Source of the DNA: JACRIM01 sp964605185
GTDB lineage: Bacteria; Planctomycetota; Phycisphaerae; UBA1845; UTPLA1
Direction: 5' to 3'
Assembly (NCBI GenBank): GCA_964605185.1
Contig: CAZSBF010000003.1
Location: 15,582 to 79,581, forward strand
DNA: 64,000 bases
Position 1 is the stretch's first letter; each line of letters begins with the position of its first letter. The notes under the pieces were generated by a model that searched no databases, was not told the origin of the DNA, and worked only from the letters and a program-made list of their open reading frames with translations. Positions 36,622 through 44,513 of the stretch are shown piece after piece. A program made the position numbers and the translations under genes.

Positions 36622-37797
36622 ATGCGTATTCGGTGGCGAGGATTGGAATTGCCCACTCGCGTTTTGCGAGATGACGCTGCAAGCACTCCGACCTACGGAC
36701 GCTTTACGATCGAGCCTTTTGAGCGGGGTTTCGGCACCACGGTGGGGAACAGTCTGCGCCGGATCCTTCTCTCCAGCCTTGAAGGCGCGGCCGTCACGGA
36801 CGTGCGCATCAAGGGCGCCGATCACGAGTTCATGTCGCTTCCGGGCGTCATGGAGGATGTGACGGTCATCATTCTGAACGTGAAATCTCTGATCGTCCGC
36901 CTCGCGAGCGATACGCCCAAGAAAATGCGTATCGTCGCACGCGGCAAGGCCAAGGGCATGACGCCCGTCACGGCCTCCCAGATCGAGTGCGATCCGGCGA
37001 TCGAGATTATTAATGAGGATCAGTTGCTCTGCACCCTGACCGACGATGTCGAATTCGACATGGAGATGACGGTCGGCGCTGGGCGCAGCTATGTCACGGC
37101 AACGGAACATCGCGCGGAAGGCGAAGATCAAATCATCGGAGTCATTCCGGTGGATTCGGTCTATTCGCCGGTCACGCGCGTTCGATATCGCGTGGAAGAC
37201 ACTCGCGTCGGTCAGCGAACGAACTACGACCGACTCGTCCTCGAAGTGTGGACCAACGGCACCATCGCCCCCGATATGGCCGTGGTCGAAGCCGCCAAGA
37301 TCCTCCGCAAGCACCTGAACCCCTTCGTGCAATACTTCGAGCTTGGCGCGAGCCTTGCCCTCGAAGGCGCGGTGGAAGATTCCTCCGGCTCCGGCGGTCA
37401 CACCGATTCGGCACGCATGGAGATGAGCGTCGATGAACTCGACCTCTCGGTTCGCTCGCGCAATTGCCTCGCCTCCGCGGATATCCGCACGGTCGGCCAG
37501 TTGACGCAGATGGACGAGAGCAGCCTCCTGAAGCTTCGCAGTTTCGGCAAGACCTCGCTCCGCGAAGTGAAGCGAAAGCTCGCCGACATCGGCCTGTCGC
37601 TTCGCATGGATCCGGGCGTCGCTCCGCTGGATCTGAGCGGCGACGACGACGAAGAAGACATGACGATCAGCCCGCCGACCTCGGCTGTTTTGCCGCGACC
37701 GACGAGCTACACCGGTGCGGCGTTGGACTCCGGTTCGATGGGTCCGCTGCCCCCGTTCAACCCGCCGTCCGCCGATGCGACGGCCGGGAATCCGTAA
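36622..37797 (+). CDS. rpoA: RNA polymerase subunit alpha, with C-terminal extension
   Basis: The 391-residue alpha subunit forms the dimer on which RNA polymerase assembles. The N-terminal domain has FTIEPFERGFGTTVGNSLRRILLSSLEGAAVTDV. The C-terminal DNA-contact domain has LDLSVRSRNCLASADIRTVGQLTQMDESSLLKLRSFGKTSLREVKRKLADIGLSL. About 60 residues follow, acidic then Pro/Ser/Gly-rich (GDDDEEDMTISPPTSAVLPRPTSYTG), so it is longer than the usual 310-340. ATG 36622 follows GGAGG by nine bases; the frame is open into rpsD. Confidence 0.95.
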   Translation: MRIRWRGLELPTRVLRDDAASTPTYGRFTIEPFERGFGTTVGNSLRRILLSSLEGAAVTDVRIKGADHEFMSLPGVMEDVTVIILNVKSLIVRLASDTPKKMRIVARGKAKGMTPVTASQIECDPAIEIINEDQLLCTLTDDVEFDMEMTVGAGRSYVTATEHRAEGEDQIIGVIPVDSVYSPVTRVRYRVEDTRVGQRTNYDRLVLEVWTNGTIAPDMAVVEAAKILRKHLNPFVQYFELGASLALEGAVEDSSGSGGHTDSARMEMSVDELDLSVRSRNCLASADIRTVGQLTQMDESSLLKLRSFGKTSLREVKRKLADIGLSLRMDPGVAPLDLSGDDDEEDMTISPPTSAVLPRPTSYTGAALDSGSMGPLPPFNPPSADATAGNP

Positions 37798-37853
37798 GGT
37801 ATTTAACGAGCGGCGCAGGTTGCCGGCTCAGCTAGACAGGTAGAGTTAGGATC

Positions 37854-38552
37854 ATGAGACACAAGCTTGCCGGACGTCATCTTGCCCGCACGCCCGCCCA
37901 CCACCTGGCGATGCGCCGAAACCTCGCGCAGAGCCTCTTTCAATATGGCGAAGTGACGACCACGTTGCCAAAGGCCAAGGAAGTCCGTTCGTTTGTGGAG
38001 AAGCTCATCACCCTCGCCCGCAAGAACGATCTTCGCAGCCGCCAGCGCGTGATCAGCATCCTCAACGACCGCTCGGTGATTTCGCGCGAGGAGCAGGAGC
38101 AGTTCGACGCCATGTCCTCGACGCAGCAGGACCGCGTTCTTCGCAATCGCTCCGGCCGCCGCCACCGAACCGGCACGGTCCCGGCGAGCTACAACAAGAA
38201 GACCTATCCGTTCGTGGCCCGCTCCGTGGTGCACGTGCTCATCAATGAAATCGCCCCGCGCTACAAGGATCGACCGGGTGGATACACCCGAATCATCCGG
38301 CTCGCCAAGCGCCGCGTCGGTGATAACACCGACCTTGCAATCTTGCAGCTTGTCGGCTCCGCCGGTGAACAGGCCGGCGATACCGGCAAGAAAACCATGG
38401 GCCGCCGCCGACAACGCACGGCGGACCGCGTCGCCATTCTCGAAGGCAAACAGCCCAAGCGCAAGCCGCGCGGCAAATCAGCCACCAAGGCCGCCACCGC
38501 CAAGAAGGATGAGGGTGCCGCGGAGGCCGGTGCCGGCGAACAGGGAACCTGA
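37854..38552 (+). CDS. rplQ: 50S ribosomal protein L17 with long tail
   Basis: Residues 1-150 match L17 (MRHKLAGRHLARTPAHHLAMRRNLAQSLFQYGEVTTTLPKAKEVRSFVEKLITLAR and RYKDRPGGYTRIIRLAKRRVGDNTDLAILQLV). The tail of about 75 residues is basic and Ala-rich (GRRRQRTADRVAILEGKQPKRKPRGKSATKAATAKK). The usual L17 is about 120 residues. It closes the ribosomal superoperon. Confidence 0.96.
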   Translation: MRHKLAGRHLARTPAHHLAMRRNLAQSLFQYGEVTTTLPKAKEVRSFVEKLITLARKNDLRSRQRVISILNDRSVISREEQEQFDAMSSTQQDRVLRNRSGRRHRTGTVPASYNKKTYPFVARSVVHVLINEIAPRYKDRPGGYTRIIRLAKRRVGDNTDLAILQLVGSAGEQAGDTGKKTMGRRRQRTADRVAILEGKQPKRKPRGKSATKAATAKKDEGAAEAGAGEQGT

Positions 38553-38586
38553 TTCCGCGATCTCCGCGCGACATGAGGCCAACCGC

Positions 38587-39009
38587 ATGTCGGACTGCAT
38601 CTTCTGCAGAATTGCATCCGGGCAGATTCCGTGTACGCGCGTGCACGAGACCGACGACTGCATTGCCTTTCTCGACATCGGCCCGCTGGCGCCCGGCCAC
38701 ACGCTTCTCATTCCAAAGACGCACGTCCGCGACATCACCGAGGCAACCCCGGAGCTTGTCGCTGCGCTCACGCGTGAAATCCCGGCCCTAAGCTGTGCCA
38801 TCCTCGGTGCAACCGGGGCAACCGGTCTGAATGTCCTGCAAAACTCCGGTCCTTCCAGCGGCCAGGTGGTCATGCACTTGCATATTCACCTGATCCCGCG
38901 CGTCGAGGGCGATTCCCTTGGCTTCCGGTGGAATGCCGGCAAGTACGACCTCGGCCAAGCCGATGCCGTGCGCGACCGCATCGTCGCCGCCCTCCAACGT
39001 TCCGCCTAA
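38587..39009 (+). CDS. HIT family hydrolase
   Basis: The 140-residue protein starts MSDCIFCRIASGQIP and has the histidine triad HLHIHLIPR near residue 100. HIT proteins split nucleoside phosphoramidates or related nucleotides. A zinc pair is likely from CIFC and conserved residues. It is 35 bases after rplQ, so may be co-transcribed with the ribosomal genes. ATG 38587 is chosen; earlier codons in the same frame lie within rplQ. Confidence 0.94.
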   Translation: MSDCIFCRIASGQIPCTRVHETDDCIAFLDIGPLAPGHTLLIPKTHVRDITEATPELVAALTREIPALSCAILGATGATGLNVLQNSGPSSGQVVMHLHIHLIPRVEGDSLGFRWNAGKYDLGQADAVRDRIVAALQRSA

Positions 39010-39056
39010 AGTGTCATTAGGTTGCCTTTGGTAGAATGCCCTGCAGGAGTCAGCCT

Positions 39057-41927
39057 ATGCGCGCCTATTACGTTCTCGTACTTGTCATCGGAATCGTTGC
39101 GACGTCCTCCATTGCTCAGCCCCATGCGGCGTCGAACAATGGGCACGACGGTCTCTTCCCCTATCGCCCGGAGCATGGAGAACTCAATTACGCCGATGTG
39201 GTGACCCTGGGCAACGGCTCAAAGGTTCAGGGCAAAGCCCTGGAATGGGCCGATCAAGTTCGCATCTACGACGCTTCCGGCAATGAGAAGTCGTTCGACA
39301 CGGCCTTTGTGGAGAAGATTGAGTTCCGCCGGGGTGCGCGCCACACCGACCGGCCAAAGCTCCCAGACTTGACCGTTGCGTATGTCGAAAGGCTGCCGCG
39401 CGATTTGAGTTGGCAGGGTCACGTGTCGCAAGAAGGCGGCGTGCCCAAGCCCGACATCACCATCGATCCCGCGACGATGAAACTCGCCGATGGCGCCAAG
39501 GCGACGTTTCGCGTTCATGTGCTCAATGCAGGCGCGGTGAAATCGGAGCCGGTCTCGTGGTCGGTTTCGATTGCTGGTGAAAAGATCGGCGATGGCACGC
39601 TTAATGCGATCGAGCCCAATGCGGAGCAGGTCATCGAGGCATCGTGGGCATGGAAGACTGGCTCGCATCGACTGCGCGTAGACATCGATGCCGAGGGCAA
39701 GCAGAAAGAATCGCTCCGCTGGAACAACGCATTTGAGGAGATGACGGATGCCCAGTCCGTCGCGCTCGTCGTGGCCCGCGACCGCTACGAATCGTTCCGC
39801 GAACACCCCAACATGGTCGATAGTTTCTGCTTCGAGGATTGGGCACAGTACCAACTCCGATGCATGAACGGTTTGTTTCGGGCGTCGATTTATCCCACGT
39901 CTCCCGAAGGAATCCGCGAGCGCCTCCGCTGCGACCGCATCATGGTCGTCGACGACCCGACCAATCCGGCGACGCGTGATTCGTGGGCGCTCACCCTCCG
40001 TCGCGGCGGAGAAGCCGATGCACCGGCTGAAGCGGCGGCCCTTATGGTGTTGGGGCCGCTCGGCAACGGGGCACTCCCACGTTATGACAATCTCCGCGTC
40101 GATTGGCCCGCCTTGAAGAAACTCGGCATCGAACTTGGTCTGGTCGACCTCCGTGCAACCGATACGCAGCCGAATGATTGCCAGTTGGTTGATCAGTTCG
40201 AGCGATATGTCATTCGCCATCACCTTTATCCGATGCCTCGCACTTTCATGCATACGCCCGGGGGAGTGCGGATCGATGAGCTTTCCGCGGCCTATTTGAA
40301 TGACGCCAAAGGCAAGCCTCGCGGTTTTCGAGGTGAAATGCTTTATCGCCTGCCGGAGAAGATCACCATTCAGGTTCGATCCAATACCGGCAAGCCGCTT
40401 GAAGGCATCCAGGTCGATGCGTTTCAGTTGCAAAGCGAGGGAGAATATGTGGGACAGATCGCGGGCACCGGCCGCGACCCGCTGTATTCGGCGAACACCA
40501 GCGCCGAAGGCCGGCTTGAATTACCGTCGCTTGATGCGCCCAACGCACAGACGCCCAACGGATTCACGCTCCGCCCCAACCCGTTCGGGAAAATTGCGAC
40601 GGACGGTCGCAACGGACTATTGCTGTTTCGACTCCGCCATGTCGTCGAGAACGCGACGCGCGAGGAGTTTCATTTCGTTCGCCTGGTCGACTGTTGCCTC
40701 GCCGCGATTCGGTCGCCGGGTAAAGCGCATGAGACGGTGATGGAGACCCGGTTTGCCGATCCCGACATGCCTCCCGCGCCGCCGTACACGCTGATTGTGA
40801 TGGAGGATCGCAGCAGCCCCACGGCCGGTGTTAAGCTCCGGTGGAAGACTCCCATGTCGTTGCTCACCGTTGAGGAATTTCGCGTCTATCGAAAGCGCGG
40901 ATTCGGCGGCGAGGATTCCACTCCATGGACGCTGACGCAGTGCCTCCGGAAGAACGGCAAACGCTGGACGCCTGAAGTCGAAGAAGCCGGCCTGAACACG
41001 GCGTGGCTCCCCGGTGAATACACACCGGACACGTTCTTCGCCCTCACGACCGTTGACAAACAGGGTCGCGAGAGCGGCCTCTCCAACACGGCCTTTATGG
41101 CGTGGGACAAGCAGTGCGAAAAGTTCGCCATCGACACCGATGCGGCCTTTATGACACTGAGCGGTCCCGGCCCGGTGCAGATGTTGCGATGGGATGCCGT
41201 CGCAGGGACGCAGCCCTTCGCGGTCAAGACCGGCACGTTTCGCGGATATAAGCCGGGCTTCGGCGGCATCGCCATCAGCCCCGAGCATCGCGTCGTCGTA
41301 AGCGACCCGATCAACCACGTCATTGCCACTTACGATCTCAACGGCAACCTCGAGGACATCATGCCTCGGCGGGCCTATTGGCCGGGTTTCCCCAGTGATG
41401 ATCCGGGCGAGTTCTACGACCCGGTGGATATCGCCGTCGATAAGGCCGGGCGCATGTACGTCACGGACCGCGGCAATAATCGTGTTCAGATTCTCGATGC
41501 CCAAGGCCGCTTCGTATCCATGCTCGATCCGGAGTTCACGTTCATTGCGCCGCACGCCGTGGCATGTTCCAACAACCGCATCTGCATCACGGACAAGGCC
41601 GGCTTACGCGTTCGAATCTACCAGCGCGATGGCGACAAGATCGCGCTCGAACGGGAACTGCCTGCCATCAGCGGGGCCGATCGCTTCATCGTCAGCACGA
41701 CGGGCAAGATCTATGGCACCGGCTATGACCCGGTCAGCAAGGAGAATCGCGTTCTCGTGTTCACCGCCGAGGGCAACTCCGCTCGAATGGAGCCATCCCT
41801 GCTTCTGGGCGAGATGGGCAATGTCTACGACCCGCACAGTGCGTACTTGTACGACTACCTTGCGGACAACTACCTGTACGTCGTGAACAAGTTCCCCTTT
41901 GACGTGCGCCGTTTCAAAATGGACTAA
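39057..41927 (+). CDS. large exported protein with CARDB-like and NHL-type repeats
   Basis: About 956 residues from ATG 39057, with signal peptide MRAYYVLVLVIGIVATSSIA. After a short beta domain (VTLGNGSKVQGKALEWADQVRIYD) comes a CARDB-like adhesion or immunoglobulin fold (LPDLTVAYVERLP...ITIDPATMKLADGAKATFRVHVLNAGAVKSEPV). The middle resembles a fibronectin-type stretch with SPTAGVKLRWKTPMSLLTVEEFRVYRKRG. The C-terminal third carries NHL-like blades: GEFYDPVDIAVDKAGRMYVTDRGNNRVQILDAQGRFV and FIAPHAVACSNNRICITDKAGLRVRIY. Probably binds protein or glycan at the surface. An 853-base gap-free stretch separates it from nothing else; it is the last gene on this strand before a terminator. Confidence 0.75.
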   Translation: MRAYYVLVLVIGIVATSSIAQPHAASNNGHDGLFPYRPEHGELNYADVVTLGNGSKVQGKALEWADQVRIYDASGNEKSFDTAFVEKIEFRRGARHTDRPKLPDLTVAYVERLPRDLSWQGHVSQEGGVPKPDITIDPATMKLADGAKATFRVHVLNAGAVKSEPVSWSVSIAGEKIGDGTLNAIEPNAEQVIEASWAWKTGSHRLRVDIDAEGKQKESLRWNNAFEEMTDAQSVALVVARDRYESFREHPNMVDSFCFEDWAQYQLRCMNGLFRASIYPTSPEGIRERLRCDRIMVVDDPTNPATRDSWALTLRRGGEADAPAEAAALMVLGPLGNGALPRYDNLRVDWPALKKLGIELGLVDLRATDTQPNDCQLVDQFERYVIRHHLYPMPRTFMHTPGGVRIDELSAAYLNDAKGKPRGFRGEMLYRLPEKITIQVRSNTGKPLEGIQVDAFQLQSEGEYVGQIAGTGRDPLYSANTSAEGRLELPSLDAPNAQTPNGFTLRPNPFGKIATDGRNGLLLFRLRHVVENATREEFHFVRLVDCCLAAIRSPGKAHETVMETRFADPDMPPAPPYTLIVMEDRSSPTAGVKLRWKTPMSLLTVEEFRVYRKRGFGGEDSTPWTLTQCLRKNGKRWTPEVEEAGLNTAWLPGEYTPDTFFALTTVDKQGRESGLSNTAFMAWDKQCEKFAIDTDAAFMTLSGPGPVQMLRWDAVAGTQPFAVKTGTFRGYKPGFGGIAISPEHRVVVSDPINHVIATYDLNGNLEDIMPRRAYWPGFPSDDPGEFYDPVDIAVDKAGRMYVTDRGNNRVQILDAQGRFVSMLDPEFTFIAPHAVACSNNRICITDKAGLRVRIYQRDGDKIALERELPAISGADRFIVSTTGKIYGTGYDPVSKENRVLVFTAEGNSARMEPSLLLGEMGNVYDPHSAYLYDYLADNYLYVVNKFPFDVRRFKMD

Positions 41928-41933
41928 ATGCAG

Positions 41934-41977
41934 GCGGCCTCGCCGGTTGTTATACCGGCGAGGCCGCATTTCATTTC
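41934..41977. terminator. strong bidirectional hairpin between convergent genes
   Basis: GCGGCCTCGCCGGT (41934-41947) pairs with ACCGGCGAGGCCGC (41954-41967), a perfect 14-base stem around TGTTAT, followed by ATTTCATTT. It sits between the NHL-type gene and the convergent lipoprotein gene, and can stop transcription from both sides though T runs are short. Confidence 0.85.
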
Positions 41978-41999
41978 AACGTTGCTTCGCGAACAGCGG

Positions 42000-43391
42000 C
42001 TACTTTCCGTCCATCCACCCTTCACGTATTTCATCGGTCCAACCGTCGCTCAGCGTTCGTGTCTTTCCATTGGACCAGATCATCACCTCATTCGTCGCCT
42101 TCGCCCCGTCGGCCGACGCGACCGGTGCCACCATGGTGATCTCAGTATCGCTCTTCCACGACGGGATGCAGCGGAACTTCCCATCGGAATCGTCCTGTCC
42201 CTGAATAATGGTCGTCGAGCCGCTGCGGAAGTTGTATGAACTGACGCGGCCCTTCGGGCTTGGAAGCAGCACCGATTCCTCATTCGGGCTGACTTCAAAC
42301 ATTGCCAGTCCGGGATCAAGGGCCTCTGAGAAGTCCCGCCCCAGGGCCCGGCCAACGCTGGCCGGCATCCGGGGGTCGTATGAAAACAGGGACCATTGCC
42401 GTGGCATATCGCGGCTCGTCGCCGGCAGCGAAACTTCAATCGACGCGAAGAGAATCCTCCCGTCGTGCAGCCACCGCACACCCAGCACGGGGTTGAACAG
42501 CATGCCCACGAGATCATTCCGCGGGCCCCACTGCGGGAGCAGCTTCCCATCGGCGTCCGCCACCGCCATCGTCGTAAGCGAGCCGAGTTGAATCGACTCA
42601 TCGTTCTTGTTCGCCGCCTGCGATGTGGAGCGGACGAACGCCAGTTCTCGACCATCCGGGCTCCAGTCAAAGTCGATCCCGACCGGCGACGCCACAAGCT
42701 TCACCTGTGGATCGGTGATGCTTACGACATGCAACGCCACATCATCATTCTTTGCATCGGCCGCCGTCATCGGAAAAGCGACGAGCGTCTCCTTCGGCGA
42801 GATCTTGGGAGTGCGAATCTCGTCGAGGCTTCGCGTGAGCACGATGCCGGGCGTCAGCGCTTGTGCCGTCACGGTGAAGACTTGCGCCTGCCAGATGGAG
42901 GCCGTCGCCTTGGCAACGCCGTCCCATTCGTCCTTCAGCTTCTCGGCGAGACCGGTGCCTTCCTTGTCACGCATATAGAGCACGACGGCTGTTTCCTGAC
43001 CGGGCGAGAGGCGATTATCCGGGTCCAGCTCAAATTGATTCCACGGGCCGTTGTGGGCGAGGATGCGCTCGCGAGCCGACTTGGCCTCGGTTGCGATCAT
43101 CGTGCGCTGCGCCTCGTCAAAGAGCTGAGAAATGTCGTCCCACCCCTTGGCCTGCGCCGCATGAACGATGATCATCCGCTTCCCATCCTTGAACCACGCG
43201 CATCGAGTGGGTGACCCGGTGATCTTGCCCGGCAGCGGCGTTCCCTTGTCGTCGATGAGGAACAGCCCGTTGGGCGTGCAGACCGCGGCCTGATTGCCGC
43301 CCGGCGACCAGACAATTCGCTTTTCAGGTATGCACCCTGCGGCAAGCGCGCACGCAACGGTAGTGACAAGTAGTGTTCGTTGGCGATTCAT
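42000..43391 (-). CDS. lipoprotein with TolB-like propeller repeats
   Basis: About 463 residues from ATG 43391 (MNRQRTLLVTTVACALAAGCIPEKR), with lipobox LAAGC. The body has repeated WD40/PD40-like blades: RIVWSPGGNQAAVCTPNGLFLIDDKG, IDFDWSPDGRELAFVRST and VRWLHDGRILFASIEV. So a beta-propeller lipoprotein is predicted. Its start overlaps the stop of the anti-sigma-like gene (ATGA), which indicates translational coupling, and it is third in the sigma cassette. It could act as a sensor for the anti-sigma protein, which is only inference. Confidence 0.8.
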   Translation of the reverse strand: MNRQRTLLVTTVACALAAGCIPEKRIVWSPGGNQAAVCTPNGLFLIDDKGTPLPGKITGSPTRCAWFKDGKRMIIVHAAQAKGWDDISQLFDEAQRTMIATEAKSARERILAHNGPWNQFELDPDNRLSPGQETAVVLYMRDKEGTGLAEKLKDEWDGVAKATASIWQAQVFTVTAQALTPGIVLTRSLDEIRTPKISPKETLVAFPMTAADAKNDDVALHVVSITDPQVKLVASPVGIDFDWSPDGRELAFVRSTSQAANKNDESIQLGSLTTMAVADADGKLLPQWGPRNDLVGMLFNPVLGVRWLHDGRILFASIEVSLPATSRDMPRQWSLFSYDPRMPASVGRALGRDFSEALDPGLAMFEVSPNEESVLLPSPKGRVSSYNFRSGSTTIIQGQDDSDGKFRCIPSWKSDTEITMVAPVASADGAKATNEVMIWSNGKTRTLSDGWTDEIREGWMDGK

Positions 43392-43885
43392 GATCGTTCT
43401 CCCAAAAGAGGCTTCGCCACCGGCGAAGTCCATTGAATGTGAGTGGACATCGTGTTTCGATTCAAATTCGTTCGCGACGAGTGGTGTCGCAGCGACCAGA
43501 CGTTCTCATTTGACGCGTCAGAAACCTGTGTAATCTGCGGACCGGTATCGAAGTTCATTTGCGGCAACGGCCCATTCATGCGCCCTCCGAGCCAGAAGCT
43601 GAGCACAATGGCCGCGGCCAGCGCGAATCGTCGGGCAAGGCTTGTTCGAAAGACGATTGGCTGCGAATCGGCGGGCATTGTTGCCAGCGGTGGCAGGGGG
43701 GTGGCCTCATTTGGAGTCACCTTCATGGCGCGTGTGACCGATCGCAGTGTTGCGTCAATGGTGTCGGCCGCCGTTTGTGCCTCTGGCGTATTGGAAATGA
43801 ACTCATCGAGCAGGCACTCCGCGTCCTCGGAAAGCTCGCCGAGGTGCCGGTCAATCAGGAGTCGTTCAAGCGTTTCAGTGTTCAT
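43388..43885 (-). CDS. probable membrane anti-sigma factor
   Basis: The 165-residue protein starts MNTETLERLLIDRHLGELSEDAECLLDEFI and has one membrane helix (RRFALAAAIVLSFWLGGRM) at about residues 80-100. The order, directly after an ECF sigma gene, and the short N-terminal helical domain fit an anti-sigma factor. The zinc motif HxxxCxxC common in such proteins is absent. ATG 43885 has AGGAGA just upstream. Alternative start 43900 is possible. The first 60 residues would bind the sigma factor from inside; the rest is outside the membrane. Confidence 0.75.
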   Translation of the reverse strand: MNTETLERLLIDRHLGELSEDAECLLDEFISNTPEAQTAADTIDATLRSVTRAMKVTPNEATPLPPLATMPADSQPIVFRTSLARRFALAAAIVLSFWLGGRMNGPLPQMNFDTGPQITQVSDASNENVWSLRHHSSRTNLNRNTMSTHIQWTSPVAKPLLGERS

Positions 43886-43910
43886 TTGTTTCTCCTGCAT
43901 TGTCGTACTC

Positions 43911-44423
43911 TCACTTCTTCGCCGTGGCGGATGAAGCACCAAGACGTCGCCCCGCCCATTCGCGCAACGCCACCACCGCATTGTGAAGCCGGGATCGAAC
44001 TGTGCCCACGGGTATCTGAAGTGCGGCGGCGATCTCTTCGTAGCTCAAATCATGCGTGAGCCGAAGTTCCAGCGTCTCACGGAGTGTCTCTGGCAGTCGG
44101 GCAATCGCCTGCCGCATCTCATCGAGCCGGTCGTCCTCAATTCGCTTGGTGGCTGCCGCGACATCCAAATCGAGCGGCACAGTGCGTCGAATGGACTGAG
44201 TCCGCAGGCGATTTCGAATCACATTGCGTGCAATTCCAATGAGCCAGGCCTTGCGTGAATGTGACCCTGCATAATCCGTGATGTTTCGCGCCACCGCGAA
44301 AAACGTCTCCTGAAGGACCTCATCCGCCTCGTGCAAATTGCCAAGCCGCCCGAGCGCGTAGGCCCGCACCATGGGGCCGAACTCGGCATAGGCTTGCGTC
44401 AACTCGCTCCGCGGCTCACTCAT
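43911..44423 (-). CDS. ECF-family RNA polymerase sigma factor
   Basis: A 170-residue sigma-70 family protein from ATG 44423. Region 2 is visible as FGPMVRAYALGRLGNLHEADEVLQETFFAVARNI and KAWLIGIARNVIRNRLR; region 4 as IARLPETLRETLELRLTHDLSYEEIAAALQIPVGTVRSRLHNAVVAL, a helix-turn-helix. It would direct RNA polymerase to its own promoters. The start is the ATG in GGAAGGTATGAGTGAG; the open frame continues another 15 codons upstream. The downstream pair suggests control by a membrane anti-sigma system. Confidence 0.93.
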   Translation of the reverse strand: MSEPRSELTQAYAEFGPMVRAYALGRLGNLHEADEVLQETFFAVARNITDYAGSHSRKAWLIGIARNVIRNRLRTQSIRRTVPLDLDVAAATKRIEDDRLDEMRQAIARLPETLRETLELRLTHDLSYEEIAAALQIPVGTVRSRLHNAVVALREWAGRRLGASSATAKK

Positions 44424-44513
44424 ACCTTCCTCATGGTACAAGTGACGCGAGCGGCGGTCGAAGTTCAATTATTCGTGGGATTCGGTAAGTTGTGACAGGA
44501 GAGGGGCTTACAA

